Assembly (NCBI GenBank): GCA_044224495.1
Contig: JBGAKG010000001.1
Coordinates: forward strand, 1 to 64,000
DNA from: JBGAKG01 sp044224495
Lineage (GTDB): Bacteria; Myxococcota_A; Polyangia; Polyangiales; Polyangiaceae
Direction of reading: 5' to 3'
DNA: 64,000 bases
Of this stretch, positions 49,089 through 58,360 are shown piece by piece. The notes beneath the pieces are model-generated. The model saw only the letters and a list, made by a program, of their open reading frames with translations. It did not search any database and was not told the origin of the DNA. Within the stretch, counting starts at the first letter, position 1. Each line of letters begins with the position of its first letter. Both the position numbers and the translations under genes were made by a program.

Positions 49089-50864
49089 TCAGTCGTGGGG
49101 GTGGGGATGCTTTTTCCCTCCGCCTTTGCCGCCCGGACCGCGGCACTCGTCGCAGAGCGAGCGCTTGCGAAGCATGTTCTTGCACGCGGGACCTCCGAGC
49201 GCGGAGAGGTCCTCGCTCGCGCCGCGCGACGACGACGAGGTGAGCGACGCCAGCGCCCCGAGCGACGACTTCGCCTCGTCGAGCTCGTCGCAGTCGTCCG
49301 CGTCGCGGAGCTCGACGCGCGCGCGGGCCTCCGCGGCGAGACCACCATGACGCCCATGGAGCACGCGGAGCGCCGCGTCGCGCTGCCCGCCTCCACCGTG
49401 GATGGCGACGCCGCTCAACGTGGAGGCGAGCGCGCGCGAGCTCCCGAACGCGCTCTTCGCCATCATGTCCTGGAGCGCCGACTCCGCCTCCGGTTCGTCG
49501 ACGGAGCCGCCGACGGTGGCTGCGATCGTGTCGTCCTCCGCGAGCGTCGGGTCACGCGCGACGAGCCCCTCGAGCGAGGTGGCCGCCGCCGCGTAGTCGT
49601 GGTGCTTCCACTGCGCGAGCGCCGCCGTCACCTCGCTCGGGTCCACGGCGCCGGTCGTGGGCTTGGTGCCGCTCGCGCGGTGCGCGATCCACGCGACGAG
49701 CATCACCACGCCGAAGAACGCGAGCACGACGACCGCGCCCGCCGCGACGAGGTAGATCGGAAACGGCTTCGTGCTCGGCGCCGGGACCGCTGGGTTCGGC
49801 GTCGTCGCCGGGCGCGCGATGATCGCCGTCTTGGCCGCGCGCCCCGTCGTGGTCGACACCCCGGAGTCGGGTGCCGGCTGCGGAAAGGATGCCGCGGGCG
49901 CCGACACCGGCGCGGGCGCCGACACCGGCGCGGGCGCCGACACCGGCGGGACGGCGTCGGCCCCGGAGCGGAGCGCCTCGCGGAGCGCGGCGATCGCGTC
50001 CGCGACGGAGGGGTAGCGCTCGGCAGGCAGCTTCCCCATCATCTTTTCGACGACGTCGCTCAGGCGCGGCGGGAGCCCGGGCACCGCATCGCCGATCCGC
50101 GGGATGGGCGCGCCGACGTGCATGAACATCAGCGCGGTGACGTTCTCGTTCGAGTACGGCCGGCGCCCGGTGAAGAGCTCGTATGCCATCGCGCCGAGCG
50201 CGTATTGATCCGCGCGCGCGTCGACCGCGTCGCCCATCGCCTGCTCGGGCGCCATGTAATCGGGCGTGCCGAACACCGTGCCCGCCTTCGTGAGCGCGGT
50301 CTGCCCGCCCCCGAACGCGCTGCTCATCCGCGCGATGCCGAAGTCGATGACCTTCACGCGGTCGCGCTCGCTGCGCCGGTCGAAGACGATGACGTTGTCG
50401 GGCTTGAGATCACGGTGAACGACGTCGTGCTCGTGCGCGAACGTGAGCGCGGCGGCGACCTGCTCCAAGACGACGAGCGCGCGCTCGGGTGGGAGCGGGT
50501 TCCCGGCGGTGACCTCGCGGAGGTTCTTGCCGTCGACGTACTCCATCACCAGAAACAGCGTCCCGTCCGGGAGCTGGCCGAAGTCGGTCGCCTCCGAGAT
50601 GTTCGGGTGCTTGAGGTTCGCCATCGCGACCGCTTCGCGCTCGAACCGCGCGACGAGCTCCGCGTCGGCGCGGGCAGCGGGGACGAGGAACTTCACGGCC
50701 ACGCTCTTGCGGAGGGCTTCGTGGACGCCGCGGTAGACCGCACCCATCCCGCCCTCGCCGAGCTTGGTGGTGAGCCGGTACCGATCGGCGACCACGGTCC
50801 CGAGGCGCGGGTCTTCGCTCGGCGGTGCGGAGGGCACGGGCTCCACGACGGCGGATGTTACCAC
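49089..50864 (-). CDS. Transmembrane Ser/Thr kinase with Cys/His-rich outer tail
   Basis: This 591-residue protein starts at GTG 50864, with GGAGG 8 bases upstream. Kinase domain at about 20-285 (LGEGGMGAVYRGV, VAVKFLVP, HRDLKPDN, DFGIARM, YMAPEQA). A Pro/Ala linker contains the repeat PVSAPA. One membrane helix lies near 385-412 (IYLVAAGAVVVLAFFGVVMLVAW). The outer region of about 180 residues ends in CKNMLRKRSLCDECRG and GGKKHPHPHD, a likely metal-binding Cys/His group. It is divergent from a CzcCBA-type efflux operon across 193 bases, suggesting metal sensing. This last step is inference. Confidence 0.92.
   Translation of the reverse strand: MVTSAVVEPVPSAPPSEDPRLGTVVADRYRLTTKLGEGGMGAVYRGVHEALRKSVAVKFLVPAARADAELVARFEREAVAMANLKHPNISEATDFGQLPDGTLFLVMEYVDGKNLREVTAGNPLPPERALVVLEQVAAALTFAHEHDVVHRDLKPDNVIVFDRRSERDRVKVIDFGIARMSSAFGGGQTALTKAGTVFGTPDYMAPEQAMGDAVDARADQYALGAMAYELFTGRRPYSNENVTALMFMHVGAPIPRIGDAVPGLPPRLSDVVEKMMGKLPAERYPSVADAIAALREALRSGADAVPPVSAPAPVSAPAPVSAPAASFPQPAPDSGVSTTTGRAAKTAIIARPATTPNPAVPAPSTKPFPIYLVAAGAVVVLAFFGVVMLVAWIAHRASGTKPTTGAVDPSEVTAALAQWKHHDYAAAATSLEGLVARDPTLAEDDTIAATVGGSVDEPEAESALQDMMAKSAFGSSRALASTLSGVAIHGGGGQRDAALRVLHGRHGGLAAEARARVELRDADDCDELDEAKSSLGALASLTSSSSRGASEDLSALGGPACKNMLRKRSLCDECRGPGGKGGGKKHPHPHD
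49900..49948. repeat. 18-bp tandem repeat in the kinase linker
   Basis: GCCGACACCGGCGCGGGC occurs twice (49900-49917, 49918-49935) plus a partial third (to 49948). It encodes the PVSAPA linker repeat, so it can vary in number without breaking the frame. Confidence 0.85.
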
Positions 50865-51057
50865 CCTCGAGCCTCCGAGCTCCGCGACACTATGCCCCGT
50901 GCCCACCGTGCGCGGAGCGGCGCCCGGCCGCGGCAAATCGTCGCGCCACGCCGGGCCTCTTTTCTGCGCTGGGGCGTGGTGACGCTCCGTCGAAAAAAAC
51001 GCCCGAAACGCGCCACAAAATCCGCCCTTTCGACCGAAGAAACGTAAGTTTCCCGGC

Positions 51058-52170
51058 ATGGCGCGCAGTCGGCTTCGAGCTCTGATCCTCGTCGGAGCGC
51101 TGCTCGCGCTCTCCGCGTGTCAGCGCACGGGCTCCGCCACCCGCGACGACGATCCCGCGCCGTTCACGCGCACCGAAGGCGACTACGTCGTTCCCCCCGG
51201 CTCTCCCCTGCGGGACCGCCTCACCGTGGGTGTCGTCGCGACCCAAGCCGTGCAGGGTCAGCTCAGCGCTCCCGCCACGGTCGAAGCCGAGCCGACGCGC
51301 ATGGCGAAGATCTCGCCGCCGCTCCCCGGTCGCGTGGTGAAGCTCTTCGTCCACTTCGGCGACACGGTCAGCGCCGGCACCGCCCTCTTCACGCTCGACT
51401 CTCCCGACCTCGTCGCCGCGCAGAGCGACTACCTCAAGGCGAAGAGCGGCGCCGATCAAGCCGAGCGCAACCTCGCCCGCCAGAAGGACCTCGTCGAGCA
51501 CGGCGTCGGCGCGCAGCGCGAGCTCGAACAAGCGCAGACCGATCGCGATACGGCCAAGAGCGAGCACGATCGCGCGATGACCCGCTTGCGCCTCCTCGGG
51601 CTCGGGCCCGGCGCGGTCGGCGGACCGATGACCGTGAACTCGCCGATCGCCGGCCGCGTCATCGAGCTCGCCACCGCGCCGGGTCAGTTCCAGAACGATC
51701 CGTCCGTACCGGTGATGATCGTCGCGGACCTGAGCTCGATCTGGGTCACCGCGAGCGTGCAGGAGAAGGACATCCGCCGCGTGCACCAGGGTGACGAGTC
51801 CAGCGTCGCCCTCGCTGCGTATCCGGGCGAGCCGATCACGGGCAAGGTGCTGTCGGTCGGTGACCTGCTCGATCCCGAGACGCGCGCGATCAAGGTGCGC
51901 GTCGAGCTCCCGAACCCGGACATGAAGCTCAAGCCGGGGATGTTCGCGACCGTCACGTTCAAGGGCAACGCCGTCCAAGAGGTCACCGTCCCGACGACGG
52001 CGGTGCTCCTCCACGGCGACAAGAGCAGCGTCTTCGTCGAGAAGGCGCCCTGGCGCTTCGAGCGGCGCGACGTGGACGTGGCCGAGCAGCTCAAGAACGA
52101 CATCGTGGTGACGCGCGGCCTCGAGCCCGGCACCCGCATCGTGACGACGAACGCCGTCTTGCTCCAATGA
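51058..52170 (+). CDS. CzcB/CusB-type periplasmic adaptor lipoprotein
   Basis: This 370-residue protein has a lipoprotein signal (LLALSAC). Lipoyl halves include MAKISPPLPGRVVKLFVHFG and SPIAGRVIELATAPG, flanking an alpha-hairpin of about residues 120-185 (DYLKAKSGADQAERNLARQ). Beta-barrel segments (SSIWVTASVQEKDI, GKVLSVGDLLDPETRAIKV) follow. It joins the inner-membrane RND pump to the outer-membrane channel. Its stop overlaps the pump start (ATGA). TAAGTT lies 7 bases before the ATG. Confidence 0.94.
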   Translation: MARSRLRALILVGALLALSACQRTGSATRDDDPAPFTRTEGDYVVPPGSPLRDRLTVGVVATQAVQGQLSAPATVEAEPTRMAKISPPLPGRVVKLFVHFGDTVSAGTALFTLDSPDLVAAQSDYLKAKSGADQAERNLARQKDLVEHGVGAQRELEQAQTDRDTAKSEHDRAMTRLRLLGLGPGAVGGPMTVNSPIAGRVIELATAPGQFQNDPSVPVMIVADLSSIWVTASVQEKDIRRVHQGDESSVALAAYPGEPITGKVLSVGDLLDPETRAIKVRVELPNPDMKLKPGMFATVTFKGNAVQEVTVPTTAVLLHGDKSSVFVEKAPWRFERRDVDVAEQLKNDIVVTRGLEPGTRIVTTNAVLLQ

Positions 52171-55100
52171 TCGAACGTTTCGTCGCCGCGTGTCTCCACC
52201 GTCGCTGGCTCGTCCTCGCGGTCTTCGGCCTGGTCGGTGTCATCGGCTACTACTCGTGGACCACCCTCGCGATCGAGGCATACCCCGACATCTCGGACAC
52301 CACGGCGCAGGTCGTCACGCAGTACCCCGGCCACGCGGCCGAGGAGGTCGAGGAGCAAGTCACGATCCCGCTCGAGCGCGAGCTCAACGGCATCCCCGGG
52401 CTCCAGGTGATGCGCTCGCGGAGCACCTTCGGCCTCTCGCTCATCACGCTCGTCTTTCGCGACGGGATCGACGACTACTGGGCGCGCTCGCGCATCCGCG
52501 AGCGCATCGGCGGCGTGACGCTCCCCGACGGCGCGGAGCCCGGGCTCGACCCGCTCACGTCGCCGATCGGCGAGATCTACCGCTACTCCCTCGTCTCGAA
52601 CACGCGCTCGCCGCGCGAGCTCAAAGAGCTCCAGCAGTGGGTGGTGGTCCCGACCCTGAAGCAGGTGTTCGGCGTCGCCGACGTCACGAACTTCGGCGGC
52701 GAGACGACCCAGTTCCAGCTCGCCCTCGATCCGGCGAAGCTCGCCCAATACAAGATCGGCCTCGATCAGGTCATCGATGCCGTGCGGACGAACAACTCGA
52801 ACGCGGGCGGCAGCGTCTTGGTCCGCGGCGATCAGGCCGCGGTCGTGCGCGGGATCGGCTTGGTGCGCAACCTCGACGACCTCGGCAACATCGTCGTCGC
52901 GGAGCACGGCGGCACCCCCATCTTCCTCAAGAACCTCGGCACGCTGCAGCTCGGGTCGCTCCAGCGGAGCGGCATCGCCGGGAAGGACGGCGCCGACGAC
53001 GTCGTCACCGGCATCGTGCTCCTCCTCCGCGGGCAGAACCCGTCGCTCGTGCTCGACGGCATCCACGAGAAGGTCGAGGGCCTGAACCACGGCGGGCTCC
53101 CCCCGGACGTGAAGGTGGTCCCCTACCTGGATCGTACCGATTTGGTACACACCACCCTGCACACCGTGTCGCACACGCTGATCGAGGGCATGGTCCTCGT
53201 GCTCGTCGTGCTCGTCGCGTTCCTCGGCAGCCCGCGGAGCGCGTTGACGGTGGCGCTCACCATCCCGCTCGCGCTGCTCATCGCGTTCATCCTGATGGCG
53301 GCGTTCGACATCCCCGCGAACCTCCTGTCGCTCGGAGCGATCGACTTCGGGATCATCGTCGACGGCGCCATCGTCGTGATGGAGAACATCCTCAAGAAGC
53401 GCGAGGAGAAGCCGACGGAGGTACTGACCGAGGTCGACGCCCGCGGCGCCGCCCGTCAGGTCGCGCGCCCGATGTTCTTCGCGACCGCGATCATCATCAC
53501 CGCGTACTTGCCCCTCTTCGCCTTCCAGCGCGTGGAGAAGAAGCTCTTCACGCCGATGGCGTACACGATCGGCTTCGCGCTCCTCGGCGCCGTGCTCTGT
53601 GCGCTGGCGCTCGTCCCCGGCCTGGCGCTCACGGTGCTCCAGAAGCCGCGCAAGGTCTTCCACAACCCGGTCCTGGTGCGGCTCGAGAAGAAGTACGAGA
53701 GCTATCTCCGCCAGATGCTCGCCGCGCCGTGGCGCGCGATCGGCGCTGGCGTCGCAGCGTTCGCCGCCGCGATCGTGCTCTCCGTCACGGTCGGGCGCGA
53801 GTTCCTCCCCCAGCTCGACGAGGGCTCGCTCTGGCTCCAGGTCACGCTCCCGCCGGGCCTCTCGCTCGGCAAGGCGAGCGAGATGGCGTCCGAGATCCGC
53901 GCGACGACGAAGGAGGAGCCCGAGGTCAGCTACGTCGTCACGCAGCTCGGGCGCAACGACGACGGCACCGACTCGTGGACGCCCTCGCACATCGAGGCGT
54001 CGGTCGGGCTCACCCCGTATGCGACGTGGCCGAAGGGCGAGACGAAGCAGGACCTCGTCGACCGCTTGTCCCGCAAGTACAAGAAGATCCCCGGCGTCAC
54101 GGTGGGCTTCTCGCAGCCGATGATCGACGGCGTGAACGACAAAATCGCCGGCGCGCACAGCGAGCTCGTCGTGAAGGTCTACGGCAAGGACTTCGTCGAG
54201 ATGCGGCGCGTGGCGGAGCAGATCGTGGCGGTCCTCCAAGCGACCCCGGGCGCGGCCGACGTCGCGATCGACCAGGAGCCGCCGCTCCCGCAGCTCCAGA
54301 TCCACGTCGACCGCGCGGCGGCGGCGCGCTTCGGACTCAACGTCGCGGAGATCTCGGACCTCATCGAGATCGGCATCGGCGGCAAGCCGGTCGGCCAGGT
54401 CTTCCAAGGCGAGCGCCGTTACGACGTCACGGTGCGCTACGTGGATCCGGTGCGCAACAGCGCCGAGGCGATCGGGAACCTCACGATCCAGAGCGCCACC
54501 GGCGCGCGCATTCCGTTGTCCGAGGTCGCGAAGATCGACCTCAAGAGCGGCGAGAGCACCATCACGCGCGAGACGAACCGGCGCCACCTCACCGTGAAGT
54601 TGAACCTGCGCGGGCGAGACCTCTCGTCGTTCCTGGCCGATGCCCACGAGCGCATCGCGCACGAGGTGAAGTTCGATCCGCAGGAGACCGAGATCGTCTG
54701 GGGCGGTCAGTTCGAGAACCAGAAGCGCGCGCAGGCGCGGCTCGCGGTGATCCTCCCGCTCGTGCTCGCGCTGATCTTCCTCTTGCTCTACGGCGCGTTC
54801 GGCAAGCTGCGCCAGGCCGGGCTCATCCTCGTGAGCGTCCCGCTCGCGCTCCTCGGCGGAATGATCGCGCTCCACCTGCGGGGGATGACGTTGAACGTGT
54901 CGAGCGCGGTCGGCTTCATCGCCCTCTTCGGCGTCGCGGTCCAGAACGGCGTCATCATGGTGTCGAGCCTGAACCACCGGCGTTCGACCCACGACGATCT
55001 CGGCGAGGCCGTCTTCGAGGGCGCTAAGGAGCGCCTGCGGCCGGTCCTCATGACGGCGACGGTCGCGATGCTCGGCCTCCTCCCCGCCGCGCTCGCGCGC

Positions 55101-55289
55101 GGCATCGGCTCGGACGTGCAGCGCCCGCTCGCGACGGTCGTCGTCGGCGGCTTGCTCAGCGCGACCGTGCTGACGCTGCTCGTCCTGCCTGCCCTCTACT
55201 ACGTCGTCGAGAAACGTTTCCCAAAGTGGGACAACCTCGGCCCCACGTCGATTCCCCCCTCGGAGATCCCCCCGCCCCTGGAGGACTGA
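52167..55289 (+). CDS. czcA: Heavy-metal efflux RND pump (CzcA/CusA family)
   Basis: This 1040-residue protein is the inner-membrane proton-driven pump. Twelve membrane helices and two large periplasmic loops are predicted. Helix 4 carries DFGIIVDGAIVVMEN, with Asp, Asp and Glu at positions matching D402, D408 and E415 of CzcA. That signature marks the divalent-cation group (Zn, Co, Cd, Ni) rather than the Cu/Ag group. Further landmarks are IPLERELNGIPGLQVMRSRS near the N-terminus and VGFIALFGVAVQNGVIM near helix 10. Gene order is adaptor, pump, channel, all with overlapping ends. Confidence 0.96.
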   Translation: MIERFVAACLHRRWLVLAVFGLVGVIGYYSWTTLAIEAYPDISDTTAQVVTQYPGHAAEEVEEQVTIPLERELNGIPGLQVMRSRSTFGLSLITLVFRDGIDDYWARSRIRERIGGVTLPDGAEPGLDPLTSPIGEIYRYSLVSNTRSPRELKELQQWVVVPTLKQVFGVADVTNFGGETTQFQLALDPAKLAQYKIGLDQVIDAVRTNNSNAGGSVLVRGDQAAVVRGIGLVRNLDDLGNIVVAEHGGTPIFLKNLGTLQLGSLQRSGIAGKDGADDVVTGIVLLLRGQNPSLVLDGIHEKVEGLNHGGLPPDVKVVPYLDRTDLVHTTLHTVSHTLIEGMVLVLVVLVAFLGSPRSALTVALTIPLALLIAFILMAAFDIPANLLSLGAIDFGIIVDGAIVVMENILKKREEKPTEVLTEVDARGAARQVARPMFFATAIIITAYLPLFAFQRVEKKLFTPMAYTIGFALLGAVLCALALVPGLALTVLQKPRKVFHNPVLVRLEKKYESYLRQMLAAPWRAIGAGVAAFAAAIVLSVTVGREFLPQLDEGSLWLQVTLPPGLSLGKASEMASEIRATTKEEPEVSYVVTQLGRNDDGTDSWTPSHIEASVGLTPYATWPKGETKQDLVDRLSRKYKKIPGVTVGFSQPMIDGVNDKIAGAHSELVVKVYGKDFVEMRRVAEQIVAVLQATPGAADVAIDQEPPLPQLQIHVDRAAAARFGLNVAEISDLIEIGIGGKPVGQVFQGERRYDVTVRYVDPVRNSAEAIGNLTIQSATGARIPLSEVAKIDLKSGESTITRETNRRHLTVKLNLRGRDLSSFLADAHERIAHEVKFDPQETEIVWGGQFENQKRAQARLAVILPLVLALIFLLLYGAFGKLRQAGLILVSVPLALLGGMIALHLRGMTLNVSSAVGFIALFGVAVQNGVIMVSSLNHRRSTHDDLGEAVFEGAKERLRPVLMTATVAMLGLLPAALARGIGSDVQRPLATVVVGGLLSATVLTLLVLPALYYVVEKRFPKWDNLGPTSIPPSEIPPPLED

Positions 55290-56617
55290 TGAAGTACCGT
55301 GCCGCTGCGCTTGCCCTCGCCCTCGTCCTCGGAGCGCCGCTCGCGCACGCGGACGGAACGACCCCGCCGGCCACGCCCCCGGTCGTCGCCGCCGCGCCGA
55401 GCGGGCCCGTGCGGAGGCTCACCCTGTCGAGCTACCTCGGCGAGGTCGCGCGCGGCAATTGGGAGGTCGCCGCGCAGCGCGCGGGGGCGACCGCGGCCGA
55501 AGCGCAGATCGCGGTCGCGAAAGTGTTCCCCGATCCCTCGATCACGGGCGGGCTCCAACAGTTCGACGTCACCGGTCAGCCGAACCCCACCGGCACGATG
55601 CTCGCGCTCAACGTGCCGCTCCAGATCGGCGGCCAGCGGGGCGCTCGCGTCGACGTGGCGACCGACGGCGCGAGCGCGGCCCGGTCCGACGTGGAGGATG
55701 CGCTCCGGACGATCCGCGCCGATGCTGCCGACGCCTATGTCGACGATCTCCACGGGCGGCTCGTCGTGGACCGGAAGAAGCGGACGCAAGCGAGCCTGGA
55801 GCGGCTCGTCGGCGTGAACGAGGTGCGGCTCAAGGCCGGAGACGTCCCCGAGACCGTCTTCATCCAATCGCGCGTCGAAGCGCGGCAGTTCGCGGCGCAG
55901 GTCCTCGCCGCCGAGGGTGAGGTACGCGTGCTCGATCTCGCCTTGCTCGTGCTGCTCGGAAAAGCGATGCCGACGCCTGCGCCGGCGCTCGAGCTCGAGG
56001 GCGATCTCGCGGCGACGGCGACGAAGTCGTTCTCGGCCGACGCGCTCGTGAAAGATGCGCTCGAGCACCGGCCCGACCTGCGCGCGGCCAAGGCGCGCTT
56101 GGAGCAGGCGCGCCACGGCATCTCGCTCGCGCGCGCGAACCGCGTGCCCGACATCACGGTCACCGCGTTCTGGCAGCACAACTTCCCGGTCAGCGGCCCG
56201 CAGGGTTACCCCTCCTCGGACTGGCTCGGCGGCACGCTCACGATTCCGCTCCCCTTCTCGCGCGTTTACCGGGGAGAGGTCGACGCCGCGATCGCGGGCG
56301 AGGTCCAGAGCGACGCCGTCACGCGCGCGCTGACGCAGAAGATCGAGACCGAGGTACGTCAGGCGCTCGTTCAGTACGACGCGGCGGCGGCGCGCGTGAA
56401 GGTCTACGCCGCCGGAGGAGTCCTCTCGGACGCGGACTCCGTGCTCGATCGCAGCTTCTACAACTACCAACGCGGTGGCGCGAGCTTCGTCGAGGTGCTC
56501 GTCGCCCAGCGGATGGTGAACGACGTCTACCTCGGCTACTACGACGCGATCGCGGACGCCGCCCACGCGCTCGTGGCGCTGGAGCGCGCGGTGAGCTCGG
56601 GCGAGGTCCCGTTCTGA
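55289..56617 (+). CDS. TolC-like outer-membrane efflux channel (CzcC type)
   Basis: This 442-residue protein has a signal peptide ending near AHA. Two helical repeats of the outer-membrane efflux protein family follow, such as EAQIAVAKVFPDPSITGGLQ and KARLEQARHGISLARANRVPD, with ALVQYDAAAARVKVYAAG in the second. It forms the trimeric exit duct for the RND pump. Its ATG overlaps the pump stop (TGATG). Confidence 0.93.
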   Translation: MKYRAAALALALVLGAPLAHADGTTPPATPPVVAAAPSGPVRRLTLSSYLGEVARGNWEVAAQRAGATAAEAQIAVAKVFPDPSITGGLQQFDVTGQPNPTGTMLALNVPLQIGGQRGARVDVATDGASAARSDVEDALRTIRADAADAYVDDLHGRLVVDRKKRTQASLERLVGVNEVRLKAGDVPETVFIQSRVEARQFAAQVLAAEGEVRVLDLALLVLLGKAMPTPAPALELEGDLAATATKSFSADALVKDALEHRPDLRAAKARLEQARHGISLARANRVPDITVTAFWQHNFPVSGPQGYPSSDWLGGTLTIPLPFSRVYRGEVDAAIAGEVQSDAVTRALTQKIETEVRQALVQYDAAAARVKVYAAGGVLSDADSVLDRSFYNYQRGGASFVEVLVAQRMVNDVYLGYYDAIADAAHALVALERAVSSGEVPF

Positions 56618-56629
56618 CGTCACCGGAAT

Positions 56630-56643
56630 ACTCCGATCGGAGT
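56630..56643. promoter_or_regulatory. Perfect 14-bp palindrome ACTCCGATCGGAGT
   Basis: It lies 13 bases after the efflux-channel stop and 20 bases before the next ATG. There is no loop, so it is unlikely to be a terminator. It may be an operator for the small Cys-rich lipoprotein gene or a processing site. Confidence 0.45.
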
Positions 56644-56662
56644 CCCGCTCGTCCGTGCGACG

Positions 56663-56923
56663 ATGCAGCGGATGAATCGCCTCGCCTTCGTCCTCGGTCT
56701 CGGCCTCGTCGTGCTCGTCGCTTGTTCGCGCGCTCCACGCGGTGACAGCTGCAAGTCCGACGGCGATTGCGAGAAGGGGCTCGAGTGCCTGGCGGCCGGA
56801 CCGGCGAGCCCGTCGTTCTGCACCACGCGCTGCCGCGCAGAGGATCCGAAGTCGTGCCCGACCGGGTGGAGCTGCATCGAGCTCGAGCACTTCAGCGGGC
56901 TGTTCGCTTGCGCGCGCTCGTGA
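56663..56923 (+). CDS. Small Cys-rich lipoprotein
   Basis: This 86-residue protein has a lipobox (LVVLVAC) and a disulfide-rich module CKSDGDCEKGLECLAAGP, followed by FCTTRCRAEDPKSCPTGWSC. The CxxDxDCxxGxxC pattern is widespread in myxobacterial secreted proteins. An ATG at 56672 is an equally good start (MNRLAF). It follows the metal efflux operon by 46 bases and might be co-transcribed, but nothing ties it to metals. Confidence 0.78.
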   Translation: MQRMNRLAFVLGLGLVVLVACSRAPRGDSCKSDGDCEKGLECLAAGPASPSFCTTRCRAEDPKSCPTGWSCIELEHFSGLFACARS

Positions 56924-56935
56924 CACCGCGTCGCT

Positions 56936-58357
56936 TCACGCCGCCACGACGCGCCGGGGGCGATTCGCGAGGTGAACCGCCTTGCCGTGCGCGGCCTCGG
57001 CGGCGTCGTGGATCGCCTCCGTGAACGTCGGGTGCGGGTGGATCGAGAGCGCGATGTCCTCGAGCGTCGCGCCCATCTCGATCGCCATCACGCCCTCGCC
57101 GATGAGGGATTCGGCCTGGGGCGCGAGCACGTGCATGCCGAGCACGAGGTCCGTCTCCTCGTCCGCCACCAGCTTGATGAGCCCCGGGGGAGCGTTCATC
57201 GTCCGCGCGCGCCCGCTCGCGCTCAGCGGGAAGCGCCCGACGCGGACGCGATGTCCGGCCGCGATCGCCTCCGCCTCGGTCAGGCCGGCCGTCGCGATCT
57301 CGGGATCGGTGTAGATGCAGTTGGGGACGCAGGCGGGCTCGTAAGCGGAGCCGCGATCCCCCGCGATCGCCTCGGCAGCGACCACGCCTTCACGCATCGC
57401 CTTGTGGGCGAGGAGCGGGCCTCCCGCTACGTCGCCGATCGCCCAGATGCCGGCGACGTTCGTCCGGCGACGCTCGTCGACGGCGACGAAGCCGCGCGCG
57501 TCCGTCGAGAGCCCGGCCGCCGCGAGCCCGAGCCCGCGCGTGACGGGGCGGCGCCCGATCGCCACGAGCACGCGATCGAACGTCTCCTCGCCCGCGAACG
57601 CGCCCCCGAGCCTCACCGTCGCCTGCTCACCGCGGACGACGACGTCCTCGACCTTGGTCGCCGTGCGGAGCGCGATCCCTTCCTTCTCGAGGATGCGCGA
57701 CAGCATCTTCACGATCTCGTCGTCCACGCCGGGGAGGATCGTGGCGCCCAGCTCGACGACGACGACCTCGGCGCCGAGCCGGCGGTAGACCGTGGCGAGC
57801 TCGAGCCCGACGACGCCACCGCCGACGACCAGAAGGCGCTTCGGAATCTCGGGGACGCCGATCGCCTCTTCCGACGTGAAGACGACGCGCCCGTCCAGGG
57901 GCCAACCCGGCGGGGCAATCGGCTCGGCGCCGGTCGCGAGAACGATGTCCTTCGCTTCGTACACGATGCGCCGTTCGCCTTCGCCGACGGCGACGGCGCC
58001 GCGACCGAGGAGCTCGGCCGCCCCGCGCACGAACGTGACCCCGTTCGTCCGGAAGAGGGCCTCGACCCCGCTCACGTTGGCGCGCACGGCCTCGCGCGAG
58101 AACGCGCGCACGCGCTCGACGTCGACGGCGACGTCCCCCACGCGGAGCCCGAGGTGCGCGGCGCCGCGAGCGGCGTGCGCGATCTCGGCCACGTGGAGGA
58201 GCGCCTTCGTCGGGATGCACCCGGTGTTGAGACACACGCCGCCGACCTCGCGCTTGTCGACGCAGACGACGCGCTTGCCGAGCTGCGCAGCGCGGATGGC
58301 GGCGTGATAGCCGCCCGGTCCCGCGCCGATGACGAGAACGTCGACGGCGGTGCTCAT
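56936..58357 (-). CDS. lpdA: Dihydrolipoyl dehydrogenase (E3)
   Basis: This 473-residue flavoprotein disulfide reductase has the FAD motif VIGAGPGGYHAAIRAAQLG, redox-active pair GGVCLNTGCIPTKALLH, NAD motif LVVGGGVVGLELA, second FAD segment GIWAIGDVAGGP, and the C-terminal catalytic HPHPTFTE. It reoxidises dihydrolipoamide in 2-oxo acid dehydrogenase or glycine cleavage complexes. Here it follows a thiolase gene by 3 bases with no E1/E2 genes nearby, so the host complex is not known. Confidence 0.95.
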   Translation of the reverse strand: MSTAVDVLVIGAGPGGYHAAIRAAQLGKRVVCVDKREVGGVCLNTGCIPTKALLHVAEIAHAARGAAHLGLRVGDVAVDVERVRAFSREAVRANVSGVEALFRTNGVTFVRGAAELLGRGAVAVGEGERRIVYEAKDIVLATGAEPIAPPGWPLDGRVVFTSEEAIGVPEIPKRLLVVGGGVVGLELATVYRRLGAEVVVVELGATILPGVDDEIVKMLSRILEKEGIALRTATKVEDVVVRGEQATVRLGGAFAGEETFDRVLVAIGRRPVTRGLGLAAAGLSTDARGFVAVDERRRTNVAGIWAIGDVAGGPLLAHKAMREGVVAAEAIAGDRGSAYEPACVPNCIYTDPEIATAGLTEAEAIAAGHRVRVGRFPLSASGRARTMNAPPGLIKLVADEETDLVLGMHVLAPQAESLIGEGVMAIEMGATLEDIALSIHPHPTFTEAIHDAAEAAHGKAVHLANRPRRVVAA

Positions 58358-58360
58358 GAC

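Noticed and set aside
51684..54992. A 1102-residue open frame antisense to the efflux pump
   Set aside because: Shadow of czcA. Composition is Arg/Asp/Glu/Leu-biased with no recognisable fold.
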